This document shows, one piece after another, positions 51,336 to 63,800 of a stretch of DNA of 64,000 nt. The notes beneath the pieces were generated by a model. That model made no database searches. It saw only the letters and a program-made list of their open reading frames with translations, and had not been told where the DNA came from. The position numbers and the translations under genes are program-made. The stretch's first letter is position 1, and each line of letters starts with the position of its first letter. Origin of the DNA: Aralia elata. Taxonomy: Eukaryota > Streptophyta > Magnoliopsida > Apiales > Araliaceae. The stretch covers positions 45,102,508 to 45,166,507 of the forward strand of contig CM068378.1 of the NCBI GenBank assembly GCA_034770075.1. Direction: 5' to 3'.

Positions 51336-52891
51336 TGTAATATTCCGAACCCTAATAAGATTTGTATATGTAAATTATGTGTTTAATAAATGATTTTTCA
51401 TGATCTGACTTTGTATTATGTGATTGTGTATTTTATTAAACAATTAGGTCAAATAAAAAATTTTCGCCAAGCAGCTGTGTCGTGCTTAATCGGACAAAAT
51501 GATTTGTCGTGCTTCCGGCGAATTCACTGAGAAGCGTCTCGGCAAATTATTTTTGTAAGATGCTGTATCGTGCTTAGAAATGACGAAGTGATTTGTTGTG
51601 CTTTGGAGTTAATATAATATTATATTAACTAATAAAAATCTAAAATAAGTTAACTAGGGTTTAAAAATGTTAAACTAAAACAGAAACCCTAAATTTGAAA
51701 ACCCTAATTAATAAAAGTTGTCCGAATTGGTAAATCAAAATCCAAATTATTACACAAGAATCCTAATTGAGATAATTAGATTCTAAGTAATAAATTATAA
51801 CATTAACTATGAATCATTTAATCTAGATTAAAACCTTAATTGAAAGATTTAAAACCTAATCTATGAATTAGAAAACCCTAACCCTAATTAGGAAATCCTA
51901 ACCCTAATTAGTAAACCCTAATTATAAAATTTTGAGTTTCTAAATCTTAATAATGAAACTTAAGCTTAATTAAGTTATTACTAACCTAATTAAGTTACCC
52001 TAATCATTAATTATCAAACCCTAATCAAAATTAAGATGAATTAAACCTAGGTTAGTAAACTAACCAATTGGAAAATTTGAAGGAGTGTGCTAGCATGTGT
52101 CCAACACACTTTGACAAACTTCAGCACAAGCATGAGGCCAAGATCAGATTGCAAGCAACACAAGTAACAATGCCAAGATATTTATGGAGGCAAAATGTGG
52201 AAAAATGACCTAAAAACCCTAATATGCAAGTTCTATAAATAGGCAACCATTCTGATCATGTGAGCCACTAAATTTTGAAGCCTAAACACTTATATTACCA
52301 GCCATAATAAGCCTCAATAGCTACAAGAACAAAATCAAAGACCAGAAATCAAAAGAAGCTCAAAAAGGTGCAAAAACCCTAATTTTATACTAGATCTTTA
52401 AAGCTTTGTTAGATGTTATGTTTTAATGTTTAAGGATATGTAATAATATGTTATTTAGTGATCTGGGTTGGTTAAACAAGGATCCATAACATTTAAATGG
52501 TCAAAATTGATGAAAAACATGAACTGACTTTGGCAGCCCAGAATGGTCTGATAGGCTATTTTGTCAAACATTTTGATCGGCTTAAATTGGTCGTTTGATA
52601 TGTTTTAAAGTTTGTATATGTAGTATGCCATGTTAACTATAATATCCAATTGGTAGAATAGTAAAAAAATGTCTAGGATGGTCAAAACCCGTTGACCGCT
52701 CACGGATGGCTGATTCTGAGCACCCCAGAAAATTCTAAGTATAACTGACAGTCGTCTGACAAGATTTGACCACCTTTAATCTTGCTTATATGATGTTTGT
52801 AAATGTTATTTCTTGGCTTAAACATGTTCTATGCCATGTATACTACAACCCTGAATCATTAAACCACATAACAAATAACGACCATGAAAGT
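51336..52891 (+). mobile_element. Left LTR part of another LTR element (family Z), inserted in copia pol
   Basis: TGTAATATTCCG at 51336 is an LTR-type start placed exactly where copia similarity stops. A TATA box (TTCTATAAATAGGC, core 52234-52241) lies about 900 bp in, as expected for a U3 region. 51650-52050 is dense in AACCCTAATTA-like words. No coding sequence. It is cut at 52892 by the Tat/Ogre-like element, and the rest lies beyond the window. Confidence 0.6.
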
Positions 52892-54930
52892 TGTAGACAC
52901 CCAAATTTTGCGTTCCCTATACTAACTGTGACAGGAGGGCAAAAACGTCAATTGAACCGGCTTGCGGGAGCGAAGGAGTGGGCACGAGTGCGAATGCTCA
53001 AACACCACCGCGATGATTGGCGACCAAAGCTAACGTGACAATAAGGCCGTCCGAAACGAGCCTTCCCGAATGAGGTGGCACGTCTCCCGGAAATTTCCGG
53101 ACCGCAAAATACAAGCCTGTCAGCGAAAACTGACGTTACGGCACGAAAGTCGAGGCATGGCACGAAAATCCAAAAAGTCAAACCGTCCAGCCGCGGATTG
53201 ATCTGCGGCCAATAAGTGCGCCTTTTGAAAACACGGAACTCAAAACACGGAACTCGAAACCTGGTGAGTGGAAGGCAGGCGGCCAGCCAGCCTATTTCAG
53301 CTCATTTCTTCTTCAGCATACAGGGATTTCAGCAGATTTGAGAGAGAGGAGAATTCAGCAGCAGCAAAGCACGGAAATATAAGGAAAAATAGCTAATTTT
53401 TGCAACAAAATAGGAGAGAAAGAGAGAAAAAAGAGAGAAATAATACTCTTTTGATTTGATTGTATCACATATACTTTTTCTTCTATTCAAACTACACAAG
53501 TTTACCTCCATTTTGATCTCATTTGCAAGGTGAAAATCTCCTTATTTTTGCAATTTCTATCATATCATTTGATTAAATTAAATTTAATTTTTATGTATAT
53601 TGTTGAATAACCATGGATTAGGGATTATTAGTGAGGGTTCCATCGGAACAAAATTCTTCCTAATAACCCGAGGATGTCCAATTGGTGAAATATCTAGCTT
53701 GTTTATGGTGATTTATTGGGTGTAACTTATTTAGATTATCATTTTCGGATATCATGGTGTATTAGGCAAATCCGTGCTGGTTAGTTTCGTAGTATTCATT
53801 TTGTGGGCATGTAGTAATCTCGGGTGTGAGCCTAGGAACGCGACCCCGTGGTCCAAATCTGATGATGGACGTTTTCGATGTATGTAATAGATTCAAGGTG
53901 CTCGGTTTTGTAACATGTAACCGTCGGGCCTTAAAACGACGCCAAGGCGAGAATCGGGTTTAAGGCCCCGTAGTAGTGAAATATGTGATTGTTGGTGTTC
54001 GGGGTATTTTGATGGCTTACATGCCCGTGAATAGCCCCCTACGCGTTTTGATGTTTAATTTGATTTGTAACACCAAACAAAAGATTTCAAAGCCAAAACA
54101 ATAAAGATTTTTCTAAAATCAATCAAAGTAGGATATTTAGCATCACGAGGCTAAGAATTGGAAATGCTAATGAAAGTCGATTCCTATTTTACGAGGAAGC
54201 TAAAGAGAAGTTGTTTCCAAATGTCACCAAAAAAATGGGTTTTATGAATAAACTAAACGTTTTATTAAACCTTTGTGCATAGGGTTAAAGAGATCCTAGA
54301 AATTGCCCATCACCTACGATAGCAATGCATAGATCTCGATTCCTATTTTGACGAAGGTTTAGAAACTATTATTTTTGCCAAAACGACACTTAATGAAAAT
54401 CTCATAGTTTTGACAATTAAAATCAAACCTTTCTCATGGAACTTTCTCGTATAAACCGAAGGACATTCTAAAGCACTCTCAAAACACGACTTTCCATAAA
54501 AAACCCCAAATGATTCTTTCATACAAACTCACCACAATATTCACATAGGCACACACGCACACACACGCACATATACACATTTCATGAATTAAAGGATAGG
54601 AAGGTATCAAGATTGTGGTAACCGTGTTTCACAGAAGTCGGGGGGTGCCTAACACCTTCCCCTCGCTTAAGCTAGCCCCCGAACTCTATGAATCTCGGTT
54701 CGCAGACCAATTAATTCGGAGTCACATATGAGCCATCGATTTATAAGAAAACAAAAACTCGGATGAGTTGGTACATCCATTTCAAAAATACCAACTGGCG
54801 ACTCTGGTTAATTGGCTCATCATAAAAAACGATCTTTCAAAACCCCGTCGACATCAATGTCGACCTTTTCCAAATAATCATTTAATCAAAGGGCTAGAAA
54901 ATTAGAAAAGACGAAAAACCGGCGTCGACA
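52892..54930 (+). mobile_element. 5' LTR of a Tat/Ogre-like Ty3 element
   Basis: Starts TGTAGACACCCAAATTTTG and ends GGCGTCGACA (2039 bp), directly before a PBS. The block GGGTGCCTAACACCTTCCCC near 54640 is typical of Tat/Ogre LTR ends. A partial PBS-like word (TGGCGACTCTGG) occurs inside the LTR at about 54797. Confidence 0.85.
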
Positions 54931-54932
54931 GC

Positions 54933-54950
54933 TGGCGACTCTGCTGGGGA
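54933..54950 (+). promoter_or_regulatory. Primer binding site of the Tat/Ogre-like element (tRNA-Arg)
   Basis: TGGCGACTCTGCTGGGGA, 2 nt after the LTR. It fits the 3' end of plant tRNA-Arg(ACG) with one difference, as known for Tat/Ogre elements. Confidence 0.85.
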
Positions 54951-55721
54951 CATTAGAGGGCTTAAGCCGCGTTCAAATCTTGATGCTATCCTATCCGTTA
55001 AAAATTCATGAATATGTGTGTGCATGCGATATTTTGATCTTTTGTACTTTTGTGGTGTGAATGTGTGTTTTGTCTAATAAATGAATAATTGAATGGAATT
55101 GCTTTACTTTAAAGTATTCATTTGCATACGGTGAGGACGATGAATGTGAATGTATGTTGAGAGAGTACCTCCTCCTGAGGCGAACCTGTCAGTTGCTTAT
55201 TACTGGACTCGAAGGGGCTGCTCCCCGGAGATGGCTCAGGAAACGCACCACCCAAATCCGCTCCAAGCGAAAGGTTTCAAACGAGTAGATTGCGAAGATT
55301 TGGGGACCTTCATGCTGGAAAGCCCGCGAGAGTAACCTTAGGATAGGTCAGCCTCAGATTAACCCAGCGCAGGAAAAGTCTCTTCATACCCTTTTACATT
55401 CGCGCGTATAAATGTCATGGTCCCATTCAAAATTCATATATGCCTCCCCTTCTATCAAGAGAAATTACTAACCTCTATGTTTGGCAGGGAACAACTGGGG
55501 AAGCATAATAAAGTCGTGTTTAGCATTTGTTATTGCAGTAAAGGACTACTAACTTTCTGTTTTACAAGGAAAGATTAAAAAACCCAAAAACACAAAAATT
55601 ACAGCTTTAGCATGCATCCACATTTTTCATTCCCCGGGAATAAACTTCGAACCATTGTTTCTGTAGGATTGCTCCTCAAACACGTTCGCAATCTAAAAGA
55701 GCCCAGAACTCTTCATCTGAA
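54951..55721 (+). other. Leader of the Tat/Ogre-like element
   Basis: Noncoding leader. A 61-codon open frame at 55150-55335 has no recognised similarity. Nothing else is seen. Confidence 0.55.
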
Positions 55722-55924
55722 ATGGCTGATATTCCATCTACTAATTCCGGTTCTATATCTAGGGAGGAATTTGATGACTTTAAGAAGCAGATGTTAGAAA
55801 TGGCCATAATGTTAAAGGAGCAATTGCTGCCCAGACAGGATCCACCTAAGGAGGATCCACCTCAACTTAAGGGCGAGCAAGTCGTCCCAAAGGCCATTCT
55901 CGTACCAAACAAGAGAGTGATTAC
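55722..55924 (+). pseudogene. N-terminus of Tat/Ogre-like gag, cut by insertion
   Basis: Begins ATG 55722 (MADIPSTNSGSISREEFDDF), then KKQMLEMAIMLKEQL and a Pro/Lys/Gln-rich linker (PKEDPPQLKGEQ). The start and Glu-rich helix fit Tat-lineage gag. It is interrupted after about 67 codons by the minus-strand Athila-like element, left flank ATTAC (55920-55924). The rest lies outside the window. Confidence 0.6.
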
Positions 55925-57323
55925 TGTTGCCTCTTTTTAAGTCTTAAATAAAAGAGCTCTAACTCACGCAAGTATACGTGGTCAACAAGTAATACAGAGG
56001 AAGTAGAGTATCGTCCCACAGAGACAGGATTAAATTAATTCACTATGCATCAGCCCTATCACTATACTTATTTGCCTAAACTATTGACTTACTTTTGGTG
56101 ACAAAATTATTTTTATATCAATTAATAACTAAATATGCAAATACTAACGAAATATATCAAACTTGGAATTAATGGGATCCTAACTTCATTTAATAGTTCA
56201 TCTAATTACCACTATCATGCTAGTAAGTTCACATATCACAGAAAAGTAGCCAAGGACACTAAACTAGACATAACCATTTGTCAATGCATTATGACCTACT
56301 TACATAATATCCATACGTGATAGACACCATATAATCACCACTATAACCAAAATCACTATATTACTATGTGAAATTGCAATTATATTGATTTTAAGCACAA
56401 GTCCTTATTTTGACTCTTACGGTGAAACAGTATATTTCTATCTGATTCACAAAATAATAAGCTATCCAATTAAGCCTCATATTCGCAAGCTATCATGATT
56501 ACAATTCATACTTACATGTTATTTTTCAATTCCATACAATTACTGAAATCGAATGGTGATCAAGCATTCATACATGTAAAACAATCATGATAGAAATTCC
56601 TTATGATATGCAAAACAATCTAACAGTCAAGCTTATAATTAGACTACATATTAAAATTCGTTAGAATCCCATAATGGAGATTAGTTCATGTCTGAACCAA
56701 AAGCCATTATGGGATCAAAACTAAACATGGAAAAATAAACAATCAATTGAAATAATAAGAATTAGATTTATCAAACCCAATTGAAGAATAAAATCCAAAG
56801 TGAAATTCAACCCACATCAATATCCAATGCTCGAACAAAAGTAATCCACAGAATATCTCTCTAAAACTATCTCTCTAGAAAGAAAAAATAGAATCCCTCA
56901 TCATATTTCTAAAAGTCTCCACGTTTTTATTCTTAGGGTTTCCTTCTCACTATCTGATCAATATGGACTAGAATCCTCTTCAGAATTGGCTTCCTTTTCC
57001 TCCTCCAGCTGAACTTTGGTACCCAAAAAGTGGCCTAGTGCTGCTGGCGCTTGGTTGGGCGCTAATGACGCTTGGGTGCAGTAGCTAAGGTCTTGTGTAG
57101 CGCTGCTAGCGCTATGTTGGGCGCTGCTGGCGCTTTGCCTGGCCCAGGAATTTACAAAAATGCCACTTGGTCTATTTTGAGCTCCAAATTTACCCTTTTG
57201 CCCCTCCAGCTCCAACCTACAATAAATAAACACAAAACAAATAAAATAATACTAAAAACACTTAAAGACCACAATAATTAAGTCGAACAATACCTGATTC
57301 ATAGGTATAAAACCCACTCATCA
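55925..57323 (-). mobile_element. 3' LTR of a minus-strand Athila-like element
   Basis: On the minus strand it starts TGATGAGTGGGTTTTATACC (57323) and ends GAGGCAACA (55925), 1399 bp. The start matches the LTR at 27326 and the end is similar (CGTATACTTGCG-type block), but the body is different. The GC cluster at 57037-57135 uses AGCGCT...AGCGCT words. Confidence 0.9.
57037..57135 (-). repeat. GC-rich dyad cluster, GCGCT-type, in LTR
   Basis: Four copies of the form AGCGCT-NNN-AGCGCT, best TAGCGCTGCTAGCGCTA (57098-57114). The same word family occurs in the internal cluster at 60257-60594 of this element. Confidence 0.9.
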
Positions 57324-57362
57324 AATACCCCCAAACTTAACCAATTGCTTGTCCCCAAGCAA
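57324..57362 (-). promoter_or_regulatory. Polypurine tract and stem-loop before the minus-strand LTR
   Basis: On the minus strand: TTGCTTG, loop GGGA, CAAGCAA (57362-57345), then TTGGTTAAGTTTGGGGGTAT and LTR start. The spacing to the LTR is 21 nt. It corresponds to 37965-38004. Confidence 0.8.
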
Positions 57363-58427
57363 TGCAATGATGCAAATGCAAACTAACTATCATGCCTACG
57401 AATTAAACAACCAACCAACATAGTATCCAATCATCAGGCCTCAAAGATATCATACGTATTTAAGTAAAATCTCTAACCAATGCACAATTTCTAACTCCAA
57501 CCAAGTAGTTAAGTAACACCTGTCATCACCCATGTCGTGCGTGTGTGTATATCAACCATTTCAATCAATTACAATTCAAACCATCACATAATTGACTTCT
57601 TAGAAGAAAACTTTTAATTGCAACTCAATTCACCCCGTGAACACAACCAATTCAACCGATTCAAGCAATCACTAAGCATAGGGGCATAACTAAGGTTATT
57701 TAAACACATTTAAATCCTTTTTAAACCCTTCCCCAGGAATTTAAAACAAATTTTTTTTCTTTTTAGTGAGTGCATTTTATGCTCCATCTCACTTTTTTTC
57801 CGAACGAGTGCGTTTTACGCTCCATCTCGTTCCATGTGTTTATGAGTGAGTGCGTTTTACGCTCTATCTCAACCCACCACATGATCCATTCTTTAATTGG
57901 GAAAGGTTCAAAATTTTCAAATTCCTTTTTTTTTCTTTTCACACCCCAAGATTCCCCCAAACTTAGATTCTTGCCTGTTTTTCATTTAATGGACGTTTCA
58001 CCGATATTATCAAGTTTTAACCCAAATCTTCCACCAGAAGAAAATTATACAACAATTTGAATTAAATTGTTCAAAACAATTAATTCTGTGCTTTCATTAC
58101 TAACAAAAGTTTCAGACAGGTTAAACTTCACTTCTTAATCAAAGTCATCACTAAGCACTAGTTTTCAATTCTTCTCAAGTTAAAACCATGAAACCAGTCT
58201 TATCATTGGCCACATTAGATACTATATCAATTTATGCTTAATTCATGAAACTAAATGCATAACACAACCTAAAATGCAATGTAACTACCATGCAACAAGT
58301 CTAAACACAATGAAACATAACAACCTAAATGCATGAAAACAAAAAACTACCCCCCAAACTGAACAAGTCAATGTCCTCATTGAAAAATAATAAGAGATTA
58401 AGAACAGAGGACTCCCCTGATGAAACA
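57363..58427 (-). other. 3' noncoding region of the minus-strand Athila-like element
   Basis: AT-rich. It has three copies of the GAGTGCGTTTTACGCTC stem-loop (57768-57784, 57806-57822, 57848-57864) and a TTTTTTTTCTTTT run. No gene seen; the 96-codon frame at 57770-58060 crosses the stem-loops and looks like chance. Confidence 0.55.
57768..57864 (-). repeat. Three tandem stem-loops GAGTGCGTTTTACGCTC
   Basis: Starts at 57768, 57806 and 57848 (38 and 42 bp apart). The first copy has GCAT/ATGC in place of GCGT/ACGC, keeping the pairing. A CCATCTC-like word follows each. Confidence 0.75.
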
Positions 58428-59666
58428 CTACTCGTCAGCACTGCCATCGGCAGCGTCATCATCATCGTCTGCATCATCCGCATCAGGAGGTGAGTCAGGT
58501 GGTGGGTAAATAGATAGAGGAGGAGCTGGTGGAAACTGAAATGGTCCTGCCAAAGGATTCATCCGGCCAAACATATCTGCCAAGGCTGTCGAACAGTTAA
58601 CATTATACGCATAAATCTCCGCTTGGCGCTGAGCAAGTCGAGTCTGCTGTCGAGTCATCCGATCAAAACCCCTCTAAATCGATCCTGCCACTAAGTCTAT
58701 CCGACGAGTATGATGCCGAAGATCCTGTCGGATAGTCTCAACTAGACTAGGGGCTGGAACCGGATCCTCAACAGGTGGTGGTTGCTCCTGTGCCTACTCC
58801 TGTGGCAGCTGCTGTGGTAGAATGAAACCTAAACCCCGCGGGTGCGACTCACCTCCACCCCATACTCTGTACCGTCCCATTGCAGCATGATCAATGGGAG
58901 GCAATGGGACCTGCATAACTTCATCTTTATCCCACTGGACTCCCGCTCGACGGCACAAATCAGTGATCAATGAAGGGTGAGGCAGTCCACCTGTGGTACT
59001 ACCCTCAAGCGTGTGTATGATAGATTCATGAATTATCTCCCCTATATCCACTGTCTTCCCTTTAGCAATGCAGAACAATAACGCCGCCCGCAGATTAATG
59101 ACATCGCTCATATGGCGGCACGACATCAACTTAGCACAGATAAAAGCATGCCATGCTTTTCCATATCTACTCAATTTAGCTGATGGAAAGTGCACAGCTT
59201 CTTGTTGGTCAGACAGCTTCCATTCAGTCCCTGGTTCACAGAGGGCTTCTATAATCTCAGAATAATCCAAATCCTCTTCCAAGTATTTCGTATAGCCATC
59301 CCTGTGAATTTTCTGCAACCCATAATACGCATTAATATTTTTACGGCCCACATTTATTTCCTGACCCCGAACCATAATCAGATTCCCATTAGCTTCTTTA
59401 GCATTAGCATAAAACTCCTTCACAATATTCACGGCAGCTGGTTCGGGTTGTGCAGTAAATACCATCCAATTGCGGCTGCGTATCATTTGAGCTAGCTCTC
59501 CATCTATCCGATCAATAGGTAGCAAGCCACGCTCAGGAATTAGAGATTTCCCGGAAGACCAATTTTTAAACCTATCACTTGCTGCAGGGCTAACAAACTT
59601 TTTCTTATCATACTTTACCACAGCTGAAGAACCTGAACTTTCCCCTCTATGTCTTTTGGGAGCCAT
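58428..59666 (-). pseudogene. ORF2 of the minus-strand Athila-like element
   Basis: It starts MAPKRHRGESSGSS at 59666 and ends at 58428, one frame of 412 codons with two TAG stops (58794-58796 and 58674-58676), both where Gln is expected. The first 290 codons are homologous to the ORF2 at 35570-36748: FYANAKEANGNLIMVRG, GGLPHPSLITDLCRRAGVQW and RYRVWGGGESHPRG correspond along their length. The end is Pro-rich then Asp/Ala-rich (DDADDDDDAADGSADE), like the acidic end of the plus-strand copy although the sequence differs. It lies downstream of pol, as in the intact element. Only the stops argue against function. Confidence 0.85.
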
Positions 59667-60800
59667 TTATAACCAATTAAACACAAATGAAGACCCAAAA
59701 GAACTCAAAATTTCGTTGGGGCGATATGTCAAACACTTGGCGTGCACACTTGAAAAACCCTTGTTCAATAGTTCCCCCCAAACTTATGAATAAACCAATT
59801 TAGCACAATAAAAATTCGCCACAACTTACAAGCATAAAGATAGACAATTGGAAATTAAACCCAATCCCAATTGAGCCAACACAAACTCAATTGGGTGCAC
59901 AATCAAAAACTTGTTCCAAATACTAGCAACTTTAATCTTTAGCCAACAATTTCAAGTTTGAAGTGATCAATAAAGTAAAGCTTACTTGAAGTTGGAATGA
60001 CCCATGTGAGAACCTTTAATCCTTCTTGGCTATGGAAGTTCGTTGGTTGCACTTGTTGAAAGCCGACGGTAGTTGGGACTATGGGTGGGTGATTGTTGAT
60101 GTTTGATTTGGGGGGAAAATGCTTCTATGTAGCAACAATGGAGAGAACTGGGCTGGAGTCGGCTGGAACTAGGTAGATGAAGAACAAAATTGATTTTATA
60201 GTGAAAAGCCTTCAAGAATCCCGACTTAGGGTTTTTAAAAAAAAAAAAATTTTTATGCCGAGCGCTTCTAGCGCTATGTAGTTACTGAAGGGAGCGCTGA
60301 CAGTGCTATGGTGCAGTGTGTTGGTGCTATGGGCAGCGCCGTTGGCGCTATGTGGAGCGCTAATAGCGCTAGGAAGCAACTGCGTTGGCATGGGGCAGCG
60401 CCTTTGGCGCTTGCTTCGTATGTTGACGGGCGCTGATGGCGCTGGTTATGTACTAAACCGGGCATGATGTAGCGCCAATGGCGCTTGGATGGGCATTTTG
60501 TGGGCGCCTCTGGCGCTATGGTCCAGTAGCTCAAGGCGAGGTGGAGCGCCTCTAGCGCTATGAGTTTGCTAGGTTGGGCGCCTCTGGCGCTATAAGCACA
60601 CTTAGTCAATTTTTTTTTTCCAATTTCAAGTTTCCACCTGCACACACATCAACCCAAGTCCAAAATTAGCTACAGAAACCCCTTTTTTTTTTTTTTAATA
60701 AAATAAATTACGAAACAAAAGATGAATAAAAGATTAAAATGCTGGGTTGCCTCCCAGATAGCGCTAAGTTATAGTCAATTAGCTTGACTGTCTTTGATTC
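59667..60800 (-). other. Spacer between pol and ORF2 with a GC dyad cluster
   Basis: The counterpart of 34405-35569. It contains the dyad cluster at 60257-60594. The 123-codon open frame over the cluster (60274-60645) is repeat-driven and not a gene. The rest shows no signal. Confidence 0.6.
60257..60594 (-). repeat. Internal GC-rich dyad cluster, GCGCT-type
   Basis: About ten copies of AGCGCC/T-NNN-RGCGCT words (for example GAGCGCCTCTAGCGCTATG, GGGCGCCTCTGGCGCTAT), about every 30-40 bp. The word family is the same as in this element's LTR cluster. Confidence 0.92.
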
Positions 60801-63800
60801 TCATGTCGCAGAAAGGATTACGGTGACTTTCTGTCTATCCACCTCATCCCCAAAGTAATGCTTCAACCTCTGTCCATTCACCTTAAACGATTGATCCGGA
60901 AATTTGTCGTATACTTCAATCGCGCCATGTGGAAAAACCGTCTTCACTGTGAATGGGTCTGACCATCTCGATTTCAGCTTCCCGGGAAAACGTTTAAGTC
61001 TGGAGTTGAAAAGTAAAACCCTTTGTCCCGGTTCAAATGTTCTCTCAATGATCTTACGATCATGCCATTTCTTCACCTTCTCCTTATACAGCTTCGAGTT
61101 TTCATTAGCCCGTAGTCGAAATTCGTCCAACTCATTGATTTGGAGTAAACGCTTCTCCCCTGCAGCTGTCGAATCAAAGTTCAACTTCCGAATTGCCCAA
61201 TATGCTTTGTGTTCAAGCTCCATCGGAAGATGACAAGCTTTTCCATATACCAGCTGAAACGGTGACATACCCAACGGAGTTTTGTACGCAGTCCTATATG
61301 CCCACACAACGTCATCTAGCTTTAAGGACCAATCCTTCCTCGTCGGATTCACAATTTTTTCGAGGATTCTTTTTACCTCTCGATTGGATACTTCCGCTTG
61401 GCCGTTTGTCTGGGGTGATAAGCTGTAGCAATACGATGATTTACCCCATACTTAGCCAGCAACGCTGTAAACTGCCTGTTGCAGAAGTGACTACCTTCAT
61501 CACTGATAATAGCCCTAGGAGTCCCAAATCTCGTGAAAATACTGCGATGCAAAAACTTTAGGACTATCTTGGCATCATTTATCGGAAGTGCTGCCACTTC
61601 TACCCATTTGGACACATAGTCGACTGCTAATAAGATGTAGAGATTACCGCACGAAGATACAAAAGGCCCCATGAAATCAATCCCCCACACGTCGAAAACT
61701 TCTACTTCAAGGATGGTATTCAAAGGAATTTCATTCCTCTTTGAAATATTTCCAACTCTCTGACATCTATCACACCGCTGAACAAAACTGTAAGCGTCTT
61801 TAATGATTGTCGGCCAGTAGAATCTTGCTTGAAGTACTCTAGCCGCTGTTTTCTCTCCTCCATAATGTCCTCCATATACAGAAGAATGCAATCTTGTAAA
61901 ATCCCTTCAGTCTCATTATATGGGATACACCTTCTTATCATTTGATCCGCACATTGTTTAAACAAATACGGTTCATCCCATATATACCATTTAACATCGT
62001 GAAAGAACTTTTTCTTTCGGTGCCCCACCAAGTCAGAAGGTAACATCTTACTCACCAAATAATTTGCGTAATCCGCAAACCATGGCACTTCCCCTTGCAC
62101 CACAAGTAACTGCTCATCCGGAAAGGATTCATTAATTTCAACTTTGCTGTCTACCTCCCTCTCTGGCTGCTCTAGTCGAGACAAGTGGTCTGCCACTTGG
62201 TTTTTGGTACCCTTCCTATCCTTGATCTCCAAATCAAATTCTTACAAAAGCAATATCCACCTGATCAACTTGGGCTTTGCATCCTTCTTCGCCACTAGGT
62301 GTCGAATTGCCGACTGATCCGTATACACTATCATCTTTGTGCCTATCAGATATGACCTAAATTTATCAAAGGCGTACACCACTGCCAATAACTCTTTCTC
62401 TGTGGTGGTGTAGTTTAACTGTGCATCTGTAAGGGTCTTGCTAGCATAGTATATCACATGAAACATCTTTTCCTTCCTTTGCCCCAAAACAGCCCCTACT
62501 GCGTAATCACTGGCATCACACATAAGCTCAAACGGCAACTCCCAATCTGGTGCTGTGATAACTGGTGCTGACATTAACTTATTCTTCAAATGCTCAAATG
62601 CCTGCATGCAAGCCTCATCAAAATTAAACTGTGCATCCTTCTCCAATAAACTGCACAATGGTTTAGTTATCTTGGAGAAGTCCTTGATGAATCTGCGGTA
62701 GAAACCTGCATGTCCAAGAAAACTGCGGACACCTTTTACTGACGTAGGTGGAGGTAAATTTTCAATAGTTTTCAGCTTTGCCCTGTCCACCTCAATGCCT
62801 TTCTTCGACACTTTGTGTCCCAGTATGACTCCTTCTTGCACCATAAAATGGCATTTCTCCCAATTCAATACTAAGTTTGTCTCAACACATCTCTGTAAAA
62901 CCATTACCAAGTTTTCAAGACATAGATCGAAAGAATCACCAAATACCGAGAAGTCGTCCATAAATACCTCAACATTCTGTTCGACCATATCTAAAAAAAT
63001 CGCTGTCATACATCGCTGAAAAGTGGCTGGAGCATTGCACAACCCAAAAGACATTCTTCTAAAGGCAAAAGTGCCGTATGGACATGTAAACGTAGTCTTT
63101 TCCTGGTCTTTTGGAGCTATCGTAATCTGATTGTATCCTGAATACCCATCCAAAAGGCATCTGATCGATAAATGGAAGTGGAAAATGGTCCTTCCTTGTA
63201 GCTTTGTTAAGCTTGCGGTAGTCCATGCAAATTCTCCACCCTGTTACGGTTCACGTTGGGATCAGCTCGTTATTCTCATTGGTGACAACGGTCATTCCAC
63301 CCTTCTTTGGTACGCACTGCATAGGGCTCACCCATGCACTATCCGAGATAGGGTAGATTATTCCCGCATCCAGCCATTTCAGTATCTCCTTCTTAACCAC
63401 TTCTTTCATTATAGGATTGAGCCTTCTTTGCTGTTCAACGGTCGGCTTGCTACCATCTTCCAGTAAGATCTTATGCATGCAAAAAGACGGGCTTATCCCC
63501 TTGATATCGGTTATGGTCCATCCAATAGCTGATTTAAACTCTCTAAGCACTCGTAGCAGTTTTTCCTCCTGAAAAGATGTTAGTGCAGAAGAAATAATCA
63601 CAGGTAGCTTTGAATCTTTATTTAAAAATGCGTACCTGAGATGTGCTGGAAGTGGTTTAAGTTCAAGTTCAGGAGGTATCTCAAGAGATGGTTTCAACTT
63701 TGCCGATGTCTCTCCCGCTTTCGTAAGTGGCTCGATAGGTGTTCTGAATTTTCCGAATTTGGGGGTGGTATCCAAATATTGCACAAGTTCGGCACATTCG

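Noticed and set aside
51650..52050. Possible interstitial telomere tract (many CCCTAA words)
   Set aside because: The words are mostly CCCTAATT in irregular spacing, not tandem CCCTAAA. It is more likely AT-rich LTR sequence.
57036..57281. Ala/Gln-rich open frames over the GCGCT cluster
   Set aside because: Explained by the dyad repeat; no conserved frame.
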